The notes: generated from the sequence alone by a model not told the origin. DNA of 50,529 nt from Anaerolineales bacterium (GCA_020061105.1 JAGUYW010000089.1:1-50529), one strand, 5' to 3'. Shown: positions 8,748-18,812, counted from the stretch's first letter. Program-made: numbers and translations.

Positions 8748-9827
8748 CTATCGAGCGCTCAGTTCGTGCACCATCTCTACCGCGGCGCGGACATTCTCGA
8801 CCGGGGTATTCTTGAGAATGCCATGCCCCAAGTTGAAAATATGCCCAGGGCGTCCCGCTGCACGCTGCAACACATCCTGCACCCGCTGGCGCAGTATTGC
8901 GGTTGGGGCAAACAAAGTGATCGGGTCGAGGTTGCCTTGCACAGCCACATCGTGCCCCAACAGATCCCAACCCTGGTCGAGCGGTAAGCGCCAATCGAGG
9001 CCAATCACCGAACCGCCAGCCTGTTTCATCAAAGGCAGCAAAGTGGTTGCCCCTACTCCAAAGTGGATCACCGGAACGCCGGTTGTCAGAGCTGCCTGGA
9101 GCACGCGGCGCGAATACGGCAGCACGAATTCGGCGTAATCGTGCGGCGCAAGCGCCCCGACCCAAGAGTCAAACAACTGCACCGCTTGCGCGCCTGCCTC
9201 AACCTGGGCAACCAGGTAGGCCGCCAGAGATTCACTCAAGATTTCCATAAAGGCGTGCCAGGTTTGAGGATCTGCATACATCATGCCTTTGGTGTGCAAA
9301 TATTCACGCGAAGCCTCGCCTTCGATCATATAGGAGGCCACCGTAAACGGCGCTCCCGAGAAACCGATCAGGGGAACCTTGCCATCCAATTCTTTCCGCA
9401 CCAGGCGAATGGCCTCCATGACATGACCCAGATCGGTATGCGGCTGTAAAGTTCGCAGGCGCGCCACATCCGCCAGTCTACGGATTGGGTCATGAATCAG
9501 CGGCCCCTCCCCTTTGACAAATTCTAGCTTCAGCCCCATCGGTTCAACTGGCAGCAAAATGTCGGCAAACAGAATCGCTGCATCCACCCCCAGGGCGTTG
9601 ACCGGTTGTAAGGTTACTTCAGCGGCTAACTCAGGCTGGGCAACGATTTCTAATAATGAGAAACGATCACGGATTGCCCGGTATTCGGGCATATAACGCC
9701 CGGCCTGGCGCATGAACCATACAGGGGTTGCATCGACGGGCAGACGTTGGCAGGCGCGTAAAAAGCGTAACTGCGGCTCATCGACCCATTGTGCTGAGGC
9801 AACAGAAGTTGCCTGGGGGTTGTTCAT
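8748..9827 (-). CDS. hemE: Uroporphyrinogen decarboxylase
   Basis: 359 residues from the ATG at 9827, which forms an ATGA overlap with the radical SAM gene. The first family signature, RQAGRYMPEYRAIR, is near residue 40; the second, IGFSGAPFTVASYMIEG, is near 145. It decarboxylates uroporphyrinogen III to coproporphyrinogen III in the cytoplasm. A longer frame upstream lies within the radical SAM gene and is not supported. It sits between the radical SAM gene and hemY, so its product is available to both. Confidence 0.95.
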   Translation of the reverse strand: MNNPQATSVASAQWVDEPQLRFLRACQRLPVDATPVWFMRQAGRYMPEYRAIRDRFSLLEIVAQPELAAEVTLQPVNALGVDAAILFADILLPVEPMGLKLEFVKGEGPLIHDPIRRLADVARLRTLQPHTDLGHVMEAIRLVRKELDGKVPLIGFSGAPFTVASYMIEGEASREYLHTKGMMYADPQTWHAFMEILSESLAAYLVAQVEAGAQAVQLFDSWVGALAPHDYAEFVLPYSRRVLQAALTTGVPVIHFGVGATTLLPLMKQAGGSVIGLDWRLPLDQGWDLLGHDVAVQGNLDPITLFAPTAILRQRVQDVLQRAAGRPGHIFNLGHGILKNTPVENVRAAVEMVHELSAR

Positions 9828-10975
9828 TGCGACCATCCTTCTGGAACATAAGCGCAGGCGGGGTCGGTTTCCAGGTAATCTCCAGTCACGCCATAAGCCC
9901 GGCCACGCTGCCCGCCGCAAATATCTCGATACTCGCACACGCCGCATCTGCCTTTTAGCTTATCCGGGTTGCGCAAATCTTTAAAGATTGGGTGGTTGCG
10001 ATAAATATCTACCACATCATCGTCGCGGACATTGCCAGCGCACACCGGCAAAAAGCCCGAAGGGTGAATTTCGCCAGTATGCGAGATGAACAAAAATCCA
10101 TTCCCATCGTTGACGCCCTTGGTTGGGCGATGCAAACCATCTGCATACTGAAAACCCGCTCCCTGGAAGGTCACCGGTTTGCCATTGCTGCTTTCGGCTT
10201 TTTTACGCTGGATTGCCACCCGGCGATACATGGGGGCGGCGGTAGCTTTGATATCGAAGGGGGCGGTTTGCGCCAGATCGTATAACCAGTTAAATACTTC
10301 TTCATGCTCTTGCGGGCTGATCATCCACGGAATCTGCGCCCGACCGGTAGGTACCAGGAAAAATACCGACCACTGCACTGCACCAACTTCCTTGATGAAC
10401 TTCACCATTTCAGGCAGCAGGTGAAGATTATGCTTAGCCACCGTGGTATTGACCTGGGCGCTAATCCCGACTTGTTGAGCATTGCGTAAAATATTCATCG
10501 TGCGCTCAAAAGACCCTACTACCTTCCGAAAGTCATCATGCACCTGCGCCACCGGTGCATCCAGGCTGAGGGCAATGCGGCGAATGCCGGCCTGGCGAGC
10601 CTGACCCATGCGCTCTAGCGTCGGTAGCGCTGTGGCAGTCGGCGTCAGAGAACAACGCAAGCCTTTCTGAGCTGCATGGGCTACCAACTCGAACAGGTCG
10701 CGGCGCATCATGGGATCGCCGCCGGTAAAGATCAAGATCGGATTGCCAAAATCAGCCAGGCGGTCAATCAGGCGCAACGCCTCCTGGGTGGTTAATTCAC
10801 GCGGGTCGCGATGGTGTTGTGCGTCAGCCCGGCAATGCACACAGGCATAGGCGCATGCCCGGGTAACCTCCCAGGCAATTGTAAAAGGCGACAGGTCAAA
10901 ATCCGCTTCGACCATCCGTTGATCATGGTATTGCCGCTCGGCAGCGGCGCGTCCTGAAAGCATTGTTGCAGTCAT
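9824..10975 (-). CDS. Radical SAM/SPASM enzyme of the heme cluster (TIGR04053/AhbD-like)
   Basis: 383 residues. The N-terminal CxxxCxxC cluster is ACAYACVHC near residue 41, preceded by the WEVTRAC pattern, and FTGGDPMMRRDL is the GGE-type SAM motif. The C-terminal SPASM-like Cys set includes CGVCEYRDICGG, then GDYLETDPACAY. This arrangement matches the TIGR04053 group and the related heme d1/AhbD enzymes. The ATGA overlap with hemE and position between hemB and hemE imply a tetrapyrrole role. AhbD-like decarboxylation of Fe-coproporphyrin III is one option; an oxygen-independent coproporphyrinogen oxidase role is another. Neither is shown by sequence alone. Confidence 0.82.
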   Translation of the reverse strand: MTATMLSGRAAAERQYHDQRMVEADFDLSPFTIAWEVTRACAYACVHCRADAQHHRDPRELTTQEALRLIDRLADFGNPILIFTGGDPMMRRDLFELVAHAAQKGLRCSLTPTATALPTLERMGQARQAGIRRIALSLDAPVAQVHDDFRKVVGSFERTMNILRNAQQVGISAQVNTTVAKHNLHLLPEMVKFIKEVGAVQWSVFFLVPTGRAQIPWMISPQEHEEVFNWLYDLAQTAPFDIKATAAPMYRRVAIQRKKAESSNGKPVTFQGAGFQYADGLHRPTKGVNDGNGFLFISHTGEIHPSGFLPVCAGNVRDDDVVDIYRNHPIFKDLRNPDKLKGRCGVCEYRDICGGQRGRAYGVTGDYLETDPACAYVPEGWSQ

Positions 10976-11024
10976 CTCAAATCTCCTCTCACCATTAAAT
11001 TTTCAAGGCGTATCTTGACGCCGA

Positions 11025-12050
11025 TTAATCTGCCAGCCAGCGAGCCGCATCTTTGGCGTGGTATGTTAAGATCAAATCAGCCCCGGCGCGCCGGATCGCT
11101 GTCAGCGCCTCGAGTACAGCGGCGCGTTCGTCTAACCAACCATTTTGGGCGGCAGCTTTGAGCATGGAATATTCACCACTCACGTTATAGGCCGCCAGCG
11201 GGAACTGCGGGTAAGCCTGTTTGACCGCTGAAATCACATCCAGATAAGGCAGCGCCGGTTTGACCATCAACATATCGGCGCCTTCGGCGATATCGAGAGC
11301 TACCTCGCGCAGCGCCTCGCCCCGGTTGGCAGGGTCCATCTGGTGGGATTTGCGATCGCCAAACTTGGGCGGCGATTCAGCGGCGTCACGAAACGGGCCG
11401 TAGAAAGCCGAAGCGAATTTGACGGCGTACGATAAAATCGGGATATGCTCGAACTGCCCGTGATCCAGCGCGCCCCGGATGGCGCCCACCATACCATCGA
11501 TCATCCCGCTGGGAGCAATCACATCTGCCCCGGCCTGGGCATGCGACACAGCCACTTTCCCCAACACCTCCAGCGTTTCGTCGTTGAGCACATAGCCTTC
11601 CGGCAGGTTGGGGTGTCTCTGCCCCTCGACATTCAGCAAACCGCAATGTCCGTGATCGGTATATTCGCACAAGCACACATCGGTTATCACCACCAGCTGC
11701 GGTGCAGCCGCCTTGATCGCCCGAATGGCCTGCTGGACGACCCCCTCAGACGAGAAATTCTCCAATCCAACGGGGTCTTTTTGCTCCGGGATTCCGAACA
11801 AGATCACCGCCGGAATACCCAAACCGGCAATTTCCTGCGCTTCAGCAGCCAGGCGGTCAACCGACCATTGATACACGCCCGGCATCGAGACAATTTCGCG
11901 TTGGATATTTTCTCCTGGACGGACAAACAGGGGATAGATCAAATCGCCAGGATTGAGTTCGGTCTCACGCAGCATGGCGCGTAAATTGGCGCTCAGGCGG
12001 GTGCGACGCGGCCGAGAAACGGGAAACTTCGGTAGTGAAATGCTGCTCAT
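11025..12050 (-). CDS. hemB: Porphobilinogen synthase (delta-aminolevulinate dehydratase)
   Basis: 341 residues, standard length. It condenses two 5-aminolevulinate molecules to porphobilinogen. The zinc-binding cysteines are in [13 protein letters not shown] near residue 127. Two Schiff-base lysines are in [16 protein letters not shown] and [12 protein letters not shown]. It follows hemD with 13 bases between, and is 49 bases before the radical SAM gene. Confidence 0.96.
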   Translation of the reverse strand: MSSISLPKFPVSRPRRTRLSANLRAMLRETELNPGDLIYPLFVRPGENIQREIVSMPGVYQWSVDRLAAEAQEIAGLGIPAVILFGIPEQKDPVGLENFSSEGVVQQAIRAIKAAAPQLVVITDVCLCEYTDHGHCGLLNVEGQRHPNLPEGYVLNDETLEVLGKVAVSHAQAGADVIAPSGMIDGMVGAIRGALDHGQFEHIPILSYAVKFASAFYGPFRDAAESPPKFGDRKSHQMDPANRGEALREVALDIAEGADMLMVKPALPYLDVISAVKQAYPQFPLAAYNVSGEYSMLKAAAQNGWLDERAAVLEALTAIRRAGADLILTYHAKDAARWLAD

Positions 12051-12063
12051 TTTTGCTCCATTT

Positions 12064-12825
12064 TCATTTGTTATATTCTTGCAGGGCGGCTAACAACCCA
12101 TCTGTTGTGTATTCTGTTGCCACGATATCGACCGGCAGACCAAATTCGGCAGCAGTGGCAGCGGTGATTGGGCCGATGCAGGCAAACAACGGCTTGCCAG
12201 GCAAATGCTGCACATCCAAACCTGCCGCGCCAGCCAATTCCACAAAGTTGCGCACGGTGGAAGAACTGGTGAAGGTGACAATGTCAACGCCCTGGCGTAA
12301 AGCCTGCAGCGCCTGGGAGTCAGGTTGGGCGGGCGTGGTGCGGTAAGCGGCAATTTCATCGGCAACGGCGCCAGCCTGCTCGATCAAGCGGGCCAGGTCT
12401 GGCCTGGCAAGATCGGCGCGCAACAACAACACTCGCTTGCCTTGCAGGTCGCCCAGGCCGGGCAAAATGGCTTCGGCAATGTATTCAGAGGGAATGTAAT
12501 TGACCTGCACCTGCCGTTCTTGCAGGGCAGCAGCTGTTTTTGGGCCAATGGCGGCCGTTCTCACAGAAGGTGGAATGCCCGGCAGACCCAGTTCAGCCAA
12601 TCGCTGCCAGACCATCTGCACCCCATTGGCGCTGGTAAAGATCACCCAATTGTAATCTCCCAAAGAACGCAAGGCCGCATCCAGCGGGTTGCCGTCCTCG
12701 ACAGGCTGAATCTGGATCACTGGGAAAGCAATTGGGTGGGCGCCTGCCTGGCGCAGGCAATCCATGAACTCTCCAGCCTGGGACTGTGGACGGGTAACTA
12801 AAATTCGCATACCAGCTAAGTTCAT
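12064..12825 (-). CDS. hemD: Uroporphyrinogen-III synthase
   Basis: 253 residues with the poorly conserved HemD fold. Recognisable parts are the N-terminal [26 protein letters not shown] near residue 80, AAIGPKTA near 107, and the late [10 protein letters not shown] and [11 protein letters not shown] motifs. It closes and inverts ring D of hydroxymethylbilane to give uroporphyrinogen III. Its ATG follows the hemC stop with no gap, so the two genes are co-translated. Confidence 0.93.
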   Translation of the reverse strand: MNLAGMRILVTRPQSQAGEFMDCLRQAGAHPIAFPVIQIQPVEDGNPLDAALRSLGDYNWVIFTSANGVQMVWQRLAELGLPGIPPSVRTAAIGPKTAAALQERQVQVNYIPSEYIAEAILPGLGDLQGKRVLLLRADLARPDLARLIEQAGAVADEIAAYRTTPAQPDSQALQALRQGVDIVTFTSSSTVRNFVELAGAAGLDVQHLPGKPLFACIGPITAATAAEFGLPVDIVATEYTTDGLLAALQEYNK

Positions 12826-13743
12826 TTATTGCCCCCCGCCATCGCCAGCCAAAAGAACCGCAGCGCCCTGCGCCAGCGCCTGCTGGGCGCAGACCTGCCC
12901 TACCTGGAATGGATCCACTCCTGTAGCCTGACAGCGGATCACCTGGCGACCGTTCGGAGCAGCCGCCAGGGCTTGCAAGGCAATTTGGCTATCCTGCACA
13001 ACTGCATAAGCCGCTACCGGCAGTGAACATCCGCCACCCAATCCGGACAGAAAGGCGCGTTCTGCCTCGACAGCCAGGCGAGTATGGGCGTCCTCAATGC
13101 GAGCCAGGATATCCAGGGTGGGTTGATCATCGACGCGGCACTGCACTGCCAAAGCGCCCTGCCCTGGCGCTGGCAGCATGATTTCCAAAGGCAGCCATTG
13201 AGTGATGTGGGCTTGCAATCCCAGGCGAGTCACTCCCGCCCCCGCCAGGATGATGGCATCGACCTGGCCTGCTTGCGCTTTGCGCAAGCGGGTATCGACG
13301 TTGCCGCGCAGCGACTCGATCCGTAAATCAGGACGATAGGCCAGGATTTGAGCAGCGCGGCGCAAGCTGGAAGTGCCCACCCGGGCGCCCTCAGGCAAAC
13401 TCTCCAAGGTGTATCCGCTCGCTGAAATCAAGACATCCTCAACCTGTGCACGCGGCGGGATAGCTCCCACCACTAAGCCAGGTGGATTCTCTACCGGTAG
13501 ATCTTTGAGGGAATGAACGGCGCCGTGCACACGCTGCGCCAGGAGTTCCGCTTCCAGTTCCTGGGTAAAGAGCCCTTTCCCACCAATTTCAGGCAAAGGC
13601 TTATCCAGGATGCGATCGCCCTGAGTGGTCATGATGTGTTCCCGGCATTCCAGGCTGGGTAGAGCGGCTTGTAATGCATGCATCACCCACTGCGTTTGCC
13701 AGCGGGCCAGTTTCGAAGGACGAGTTGCAAAGACTAATTCCAT
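12826..13743 (-). CDS. hemC: Hydroxymethylbilane synthase (porphobilinogen deaminase)
   Basis: 305 residues from the ATG at 13743 (AGGTGG six bases upstream); the frame could begin six codons earlier. Motifs: FATRPSKLARWQT at the N-terminus, the GDRILDKPLPEIGGKGLFTQ segment, HSLKDLP, and the dipyrromethane-cofactor cysteine in GGGCSLPVAAYA near residue 235. It polymerises four porphobilinogens. It follows hemA by 42 bases. Confidence 0.95.
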   Translation of the reverse strand: MELVFATRPSKLARWQTQWVMHALQAALPSLECREHIMTTQGDRILDKPLPEIGGKGLFTQELEAELLAQRVHGAVHSLKDLPVENPPGLVVGAIPPRAQVEDVLISASGYTLESLPEGARVGTSSLRRAAQILAYRPDLRIESLRGNVDTRLRKAQAGQVDAIILAGAGVTRLGLQAHITQWLPLEIMLPAPGQGALAVQCRVDDQPTLDILARIEDAHTRLAVEAERAFLSGLGGGCSLPVAAYAVVQDSQIALQALAAAPNGRQVIRCQATGVDPFQVGQVCAQQALAQGAAVLLAGDGGGQ

Positions 13744-13785
13744 AGATCCACCTGGGAGCAAGTTTACACCCTTTTCAATCGCTCA

Positions 13786-15090
13786 TCAATCAAGGCCAGC
13801 CCAATTAGGATTCGAAGGTTGGTCTAAATCGAAGAGCTGACGGGTCAATGAGGCCACTTCCGCAGCCTGTGAACTGCCTGCTGATTGGCGCAAGCGAGTG
13901 ATGGGTGCGTGAAGCAGTTTTTTGACTAATGCCTGAGTGAGAGCATTCAAATGTTGCATTTCTTCTTCGCTCAAATCCGGCAGTCGACGTAGTGTCTTTT
14001 GTAACTCGGCCTGGCGTAGCTGCTCGGCGCGCTGGTGCATTTCAGCAATGATGGGAAATACATCTAGCATCATCAACGATTGCTCGAATTCGGCCTGAAC
14101 CTGAAGAAGAATTTCTTCTGCCAGAGGCGCCTGGCTGGCTCGTAAAGTCAACGAGCGATCCAGGCCTGCCTGTAATGAGTCCATATCATAGAGATGAACG
14201 CCTGGCGTATTGGCCACCTGGCTTTCGATATCGCGCGGCACAGCGATATCAATCATAATCAATGGACGCTGCGGACGCAACTGCATAGCCTGGATCACCG
14301 CATCCTGGCTGATGATTGTGTGCGGAGCACCGGTGGAGGCGATCACAATATCAGCCTGAACCAGCGCCGGAAGCAAGCTCTCGAAAGTCCCTGCCTGTGC
14401 GTTCCAGCGCTGCGCCAGGTCATGGGCGCGTTGTAAGGTGCGATTGAGGACTTGAATCTGGGCCACACCGCGCTTACGAAGCGCTTCGACCGCCAATTCA
14501 GCCATCTCGCCAGCCCCCACTATGAGTACACGCGCCGCTGGCAAATCTGTAAAAGCCTCTTCAGCCAGGCGCACCGCCACAGACGAAATCGAGGCTGGAT
14601 TACGGGCAATGGTGGTTTCGGTGCGTACTCGTTTACCGGCCCGGATTGCGAACTCGAACAAGCGCGAAAGCAAGCTTCCAATAGCCTTGTGGTTGCGCGC
14701 CAATTCCAGCGCATCTGCAACCTGTCCGAGAATTTGCGGTTCGCCCAAAATCAGCGATTCGAGACCAGCCGCCACGCGCAATAAATGGGTTACAACTTCT
14801 TGATCAGATAAACAAAACAGGTAAGGTTCGAATTGTTCGAGCGCTACGCCGCTGGTCTCAGCCAAAAGAACTTTTAGCGGATCAAAACAAGTCCTCGGCG
14901 CAACAGCATAGTATTCTACCCGGTTACAGGTGGATAGGATGACCAATTCTGAGATTTGCTGCACTCCTGAGCTTTCATCACATCCCAAACGAACAAGAGC
15001 CGAATAAACTTGTTGCTCTTCCAAGGCCAGCTTTTCCCGCAACGCCACCGGCGCTGTATGGTGATTCACTCCCAGGCAAAGTATGTGCAT
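13786..15090 (-). CDS. hemA: Glutamyl-tRNA reductase
   Basis: 434 residues, the usual length. It reduces glutamyl-tRNA(Glu) to glutamate-1-semialdehyde, the committed step of the C5 pathway. The nucleophilic cysteine is in ILSTCNRVEYY near residue 54. The NADPH domain (VLIVGAGEMAELA) is near 193, and the long C-terminal dimerisation helix is present. It heads the heme gene run and lies 113 bases after the upstream GNAT gene. That gap holds no promoter I could identify with confidence, so hemA may be served by read-through or by a weak promoter. Confidence 0.96.
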   Translation of the reverse strand: MHILCLGVNHHTAPVALREKLALEEQQVYSALVRLGCDESSGVQQISELVILSTCNRVEYYAVAPRTCFDPLKVLLAETSGVALEQFEPYLFCLSDQEVVTHLLRVAAGLESLILGEPQILGQVADALELARNHKAIGSLLSRLFEFAIRAGKRVRTETTIARNPASISSVAVRLAEEAFTDLPAARVLIVGAGEMAELAVEALRKRGVAQIQVLNRTLQRAHDLAQRWNAQAGTFESLLPALVQADIVIASTGAPHTIISQDAVIQAMQLRPQRPLIMIDIAVPRDIESQVANTPGVHLYDMDSLQAGLDRSLTLRASQAPLAEEILLQVQAEFEQSLMMLDVFPIIAEMHQRAEQLRQAELQKTLRRLPDLSEEEMQHLNALTQALVKKLLHAPITRLRQSAGSSQAAEVASLTRQLFDLDQPSNPNWAGLD

Positions 15091-15203
15091 GTCTCAAGTT
15101 TATGCCATACTTAACAGATCACACAGATAGTTTTCTGAGGATTTGCGTTAACAAACAATGAACATTTGGAAAGATTAAGATTAATTGCTTTCCGAAACTG
15201 TGC

Positions 15204-16184
15204 TTATTCCATGCCCGGTCGCAAGGTTTTCTCGAACACCACATATTCGTGACCAACATGCATGCCGGCGCGCTCGTACAGGCGCGTCGCACCGGTGGGA
15301 CTCTGGGCGTCTACCCCCAGGCCCACCCGCAACAAACCGCGCCGGTAAAACTCTCCCAGGGCATGCAGCAGTAAAGCCAAACCCAGGCCTTTGCGTCGCC
15401 ACGGGCGCCGCACCGCCAGCTGGCTTACCCAGCCATCGCCAACATTCAGCCGGCATAAGGCGGCGCCGGCAATTTCATTTCCATCCCTGGCTATATACCA
15501 CAACGACGGGTCGAATTTGTCATCGAACCAGCGCTGCTGCCAGTCTGTAAACACCCATTCGACATAGCCCCAATGGTCACGAAAGGCCTCGTGCACAGCA
15601 TCAAAAATTGGACGCGGGTCTTCTGCAGGCTGGAAAAGGCTCAACTCGATTCCATCTGGCCATCTGGGAGTCTCAGGCGGATGATCCATCACGATTTCCA
15701 TGCGCCAAAAATAGCGCGCCGGTGAATAGCCATGATCCTGGTGTAGTTGGTGTCCCGTCAGGTCGACCCCGCTGACGCCATTGCGCACGACTACGCGCTT
15801 CCCCGTTTCTGCCAGGTGGATTTGTTCTCTGGCGCGCTGCTCGACCAGGGGTAGCAAGGCAGAACCAATACCCAGGCCGTGAAAATCGGGGTGCACATAA
15901 CCATCGCCAGAAAACAGAACAGCCTTCGAGCGGTTGAAGACCTCTTCGTAACCAACCACCTGTTCAATCGGGCCTTCTGTCCCATTTAATATCTTGACCG
16001 CCACCCAGGCATCCTGGTTCAAATCGAAACCAGAGCGCTGCCAATCGGATACCAGTTCAACTGTCTCCATATCTGATTCGCCACGATCCAGGATATCGCA
16101 AGCGCGGATCAAGTCAGTAACTGCTTGCGCATCCTCCATCGTAGGCCGGCGGATCGAAAAACCTTCAGGCAAGATCGCGTTCAT
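15204..16184 (-). CDS. Two-domain GNAT acetyltransferase (MshD-like layout)
   Basis: 326 residues from the ATG at 16184 (GGAG seven bases before). The start lies inside the end of the MFS gene, a 20-base overlap that suggests coupling. Two GNAT domains in tandem: the first has HPDFHGLGIGSALLPLVEQ near residue 105, the second RRPWRRKGLGLALLLHALGEF near 270, both acetyl-CoA-loop patterns. The layout resembles mycothiol synthase and streptothricin/aminoglycoside-type relatives. The substrate is unknown. It is a paralogue of the gene at 19500-20507, and both end in similar FEKTLRPGME / YEMEMRPGVE tails. Confidence 0.85.
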   Translation of the reverse strand: MNAILPEGFSIRRPTMEDAQAVTDLIRACDILDRGESDMETVELVSDWQRSGFDLNQDAWVAVKILNGTEGPIEQVVGYEEVFNRSKAVLFSGDGYVHPDFHGLGIGSALLPLVEQRAREQIHLAETGKRVVVRNGVSGVDLTGHQLHQDHGYSPARYFWRMEIVMDHPPETPRWPDGIELSLFQPAEDPRPIFDAVHEAFRDHWGYVEWVFTDWQQRWFDDKFDPSLWYIARDGNEIAGAALCRLNVGDGWVSQLAVRRPWRRKGLGLALLLHALGEFYRRGLLRVGLGVDAQSPTGATRLYERAGMHVGHEYVVFEKTLRPGME

Positions 16185-17424
16185 CTTTGTTCTCCAAACC
16201 TTTTTCTTGTGGTGTGGTGCGCTGCATGGCGCGAGCATATAAAGCTAATACCGGGGTCAGGATGCAGGCCGAAGAAAATAACGCCGCCCGCACGGAAACC
16301 GCGCTGCCGATCAGCCCGATCAACGGACCGCCGGCGATCTGACCGAGAGAGTCGACCTGCCCGCTCATGGAAATCACCGTCGCTCGCACGCCAGGTTCCA
16401 GGCGCTGGTTGACCCAGGCTGTATAGATGGGGGCGATAACGTTACGGGCAACATAAACGACACAAAAAGCCAGCAAGACCACCGCCAGGTAAGGCGCCAG
16501 GGCGAAGGTGAATAAGCCAACTATTAACAATACAGAAATACCCATTAAAGCGCGGGCAACCGCTCCATAATTTTGGGTATCCAGATGGCGATGCACAATC
16601 CCGCTGGCGCCCGCCGCCAACAGCAGGCTGACGATGCGCAGCGCGCCGACCCACATGACCGGTTGAAAGACTTCCGCAAACGGCAGGCTAAAATTTTCAA
16701 GCAAATGCTTGGTCCACAGCCGGTCGAAGCCCTCGCTATACAATCCGTAGATCAAGCCAATCGCCAGGATACGGATCAGAGAAGGCCGGCCGCGCACCAT
16801 ATCCAGGCCACTGCGAAAAGTTTGCCACATGGCTTGCCATGAACTGCGCTGGTGGCGCGGCAGCGGTTTGAAGCCGGTTTCAGGCATCGACAGCGCCAGA
16901 TACAATGAAAGCAGCATCAGAGCCACCCCACCAACCTGGATCGGCAGGCTAACTCGACCAGCGCCCAGCCCCATGCCGAGGCCAATCCCGACCAACGCCG
17001 CCAGGTTGCCCACCTGGTTGCCCCGCAAGAAGGCTTTGCCAGCAGCCGCCTCGCCAATTTCATCGCTCAGCCAGGCTTCGGTGGCGCCGCTGGTGAAGGT
17101 GTAACCCAACCCCCACAAGACTTGCGCCAGTAAGATAGTCCAGAACAGCGGGAAGGAACCCTCCACCAAAAAACCCAGGCCGATTAGAAACCAGCCAATG
17201 ATGACAGAAAGGCGACGGCTGTAAACATCGGCAATCACTCCGGTGGGCGTTTCGAACACAAATGCGGCAATTTCCAGGGTGGTGCCCACCAGAACCAATT
17301 GCAAGACGCTCAGTCCCGCCACGGTGATCTGGTAGACTGAACTGGCAGTAAAGATCATGGCAAACAAAACCGCCGAAGCGGCTTTGATGATCAGGAAAAT
17401 TTTGTAAGGATCCGATCTTCTCAT
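16165..17424 (-). CDS. MFS transporter
   Basis: 419 residues from the ATG at 17424, which forms an ATGA overlap with the amidase stop. Around twelve hydrophobic segments fit a Major Facilitator permease; a loop-2/3-like motif GVIADVYSRRLSVIIG lies near residue 60 and favours a drug or metabolite exporter of the 12-helix type. An ATG eight codons upstream also exists. The final ~20 bases overlap the next GNAT gene. Neighbouring acetyltransferases and an amidase suggest export or resistance toward a small molecule, but that is inference. Confidence 0.88.
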   Translation of the reverse strand: MRRSDPYKIFLIIKAASAVLFAMIFTASSVYQITVAGLSVLQLVLVGTTLEIAAFVFETPTGVIADVYSRRLSVIIGWFLIGLGFLVEGSFPLFWTILLAQVLWGLGYTFTSGATEAWLSDEIGEAAAGKAFLRGNQVGNLAALVGIGLGMGLGAGRVSLPIQVGGVALMLLSLYLALSMPETGFKPLPRHQRSSWQAMWQTFRSGLDMVRGRPSLIRILAIGLIYGLYSEGFDRLWTKHLLENFSLPFAEVFQPVMWVGALRIVSLLLAAGASGIVHRHLDTQNYGAVARALMGISVLLIVGLFTFALAPYLAVVLLAFCVVYVARNVIAPIYTAWVNQRLEPGVRATVISMSGQVDSLGQIAGGPLIGLIGSAVSVRAALFSSACILTPVLALYARAMQRTTPQEKGLENKDERDLA

Positions 17425-18812
17425 AAAGCTGGCTTGCGTTGGCCCCAACCGGTCGCCTGTTCATAGGCAAACGCCGCTCGCAGTAAGCGCCCTTCCGCCC
17501 AAGGCGGGCCAACGATCTGCAATCCAACCGGCAAGCCGGCCTGGGTGAAACCGCAGGGCACTGAAATGGCCGGCAGCCCGCTCAGGTTGAACGGGGCGGT
17601 GAAGCGCGTCAGCAGGCGCGCCATGGATGTGGCGTCCTGCCCGGTCAGGGGTGGAGCTATGACCGGAGTGGTGGGAGTAAGCAATAGATCATAGCGCTCG
17701 AAAAACTCGGCGAACTGGCGGCGCGCCTGGCTTTGCGTGCGGCGCGCCTGAATATAATCCTGCAGGCTGGTATTCTTACCGATCAACAAGCGGTTCATCG
17801 TTTCCGGGCTAAAGCCGGTCGGGTTTTGTTCAATGCGCTCATGGTGGAATGCCACTGCGTCACTCATGGTCATCAGACCGTTTGCGACCGCCGCCTGGCG
17901 AGCGCCAGGGAATAACGTGCTTTCGACCTGGGCGCCGAGGTCGGAGAACTGCCGGGCAGCCTGGCGTACGCAATCCAACACTTCGGGATCGGCTTCGTTG
18001 AAAAATTCGTCATCAGCCAGGGCAACCCGCCAGCCGCCGACCCCCTTCTCGATGCTTTCCAGGTAATCATCCACCGGGCAATCGACCGAATACGGGTCGC
18101 CGGGGTCGTAACCAGCAATCACCTGCAGCAAGATGGCGACATCTTGCACATGGCGCGCCAGCGGCCCGGCGTGGTCTAAATGCCAGCTCAGCGGGATGAC
18201 CCCGCCCAGGCTGACCCGCCCACGGGTGGGCTTCAACCCCACCACGCCGCAGATCGACGACGGGATGCGGATCGAGCCGCCAGTGTCGCTGCCCAACGAA
18301 CCCATGCACAACCCTGCCGCCAGCGCCGCTCCTGAGCCGCCCGACGAGCCGCCAGGCGAGCGATGCAAGTCCCACGGGTTGTGGCAGGCGCCGAAATAGG
18401 ATTGGATATTGGTGGTTCCCAGGGCAATTTCGTGCATGTTGAGCTTACCCAACAAAATGGCGCCCGCCTGTTTCAGCCTGTGTACGGTAAAGGCGTCGCT
18501 GACCGGGATGTTATCGACGAAAAAGCTCAGGCCTGCGGTTGTACGCACACCGCTGGTCTCGTATAAATCCTTTAACGCCAACGGGATGCCATGTAAAGCC
18601 CCACTGGGTTGGCCAGTTTTTGCAAGCTGGTCGGCGTGTTGGGCGCTCGCCAGGGCTTCTTCAGCCGTGATGGTGATAAAACTGTTCAGCTTTTCATCGA
18701 CCTGTTGGATGCGCTCCAGATGGGCGCGGGTCAATTCCAGGGCAGAGATATCCCCATTGTGCAGCAAATGGCGCGCCTGCGACAGGCTCAGCCAAATCAG
18801 TTCCTCGCTCAT
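17421..18812 (-). CDS. Amidase signature family hydrolase (GatA-like)
   Basis: 463 residues from the ATG at 18812, overlapping the HAD stop as ATGA. The Ser-cis-Ser-Lys triad is visible: lysine in HGIPLALKDLYET near residue 77, the Gly/Ser stretch SPGGSSGGSGAALAAG near 150, and the nucleophile region GSDTGGSIRIPSS near 173. The family includes GatA of the tRNA amidotransferase, but no gatB or gatC lies in this window, and the partners are a HAD hydrolase and an MFS transporter. A free-standing amidase acting on a small amide is therefore likelier. Substrate unknown. Confidence 0.88.
   Translation of the reverse strand: MSEELIWLSLSQARHLLHNGDISALELTRAHLERIQQVDEKLNSFITITAEEALASAQHADQLAKTGQPSGALHGIPLALKDLYETSGVRTTAGLSFFVDNIPVSDAFTVHRLKQAGAILLGKLNMHEIALGTTNIQSYFGACHNPWDLHRSPGGSSGGSGAALAAGLCMGSLGSDTGGSIRIPSSICGVVGLKPTRGRVSLGGVIPLSWHLDHAGPLARHVQDVAILLQVIAGYDPGDPYSVDCPVDDYLESIEKGVGGWRVALADDEFFNEADPEVLDCVRQAARQFSDLGAQVESTLFPGARQAAVANGLMTMSDAVAFHHERIEQNPTGFSPETMNRLLIGKNTSLQDYIQARRTQSQARRQFAEFFERYDLLLTPTTPVIAPPLTGQDATSMARLLTRFTAPFNLSGLPAISVPCGFTQAGLPVGLQIVGPPWAEGRLLRAAFAYEQATGWGQRKPAL

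Noticed and set aside
8722-9165. N-terminal extension of the hemY frame
   Set aside because: It overlaps hemE, has no similarity to the family, and the FAD motif begins right after the ATG at 8721.
15091-15203. A hemA promoter in the gap after the GNAT gene
   Set aside because: Only weak candidates (TTGTTA, AACTAT-like) with poor boxes were seen; not enough to call.
17421-18812. Annotation as gatA of the tRNA amidotransferase
   Set aside because: No gatB or gatC nearby and the context is a HAD hydrolase and an exporter; kept as a general amidase.
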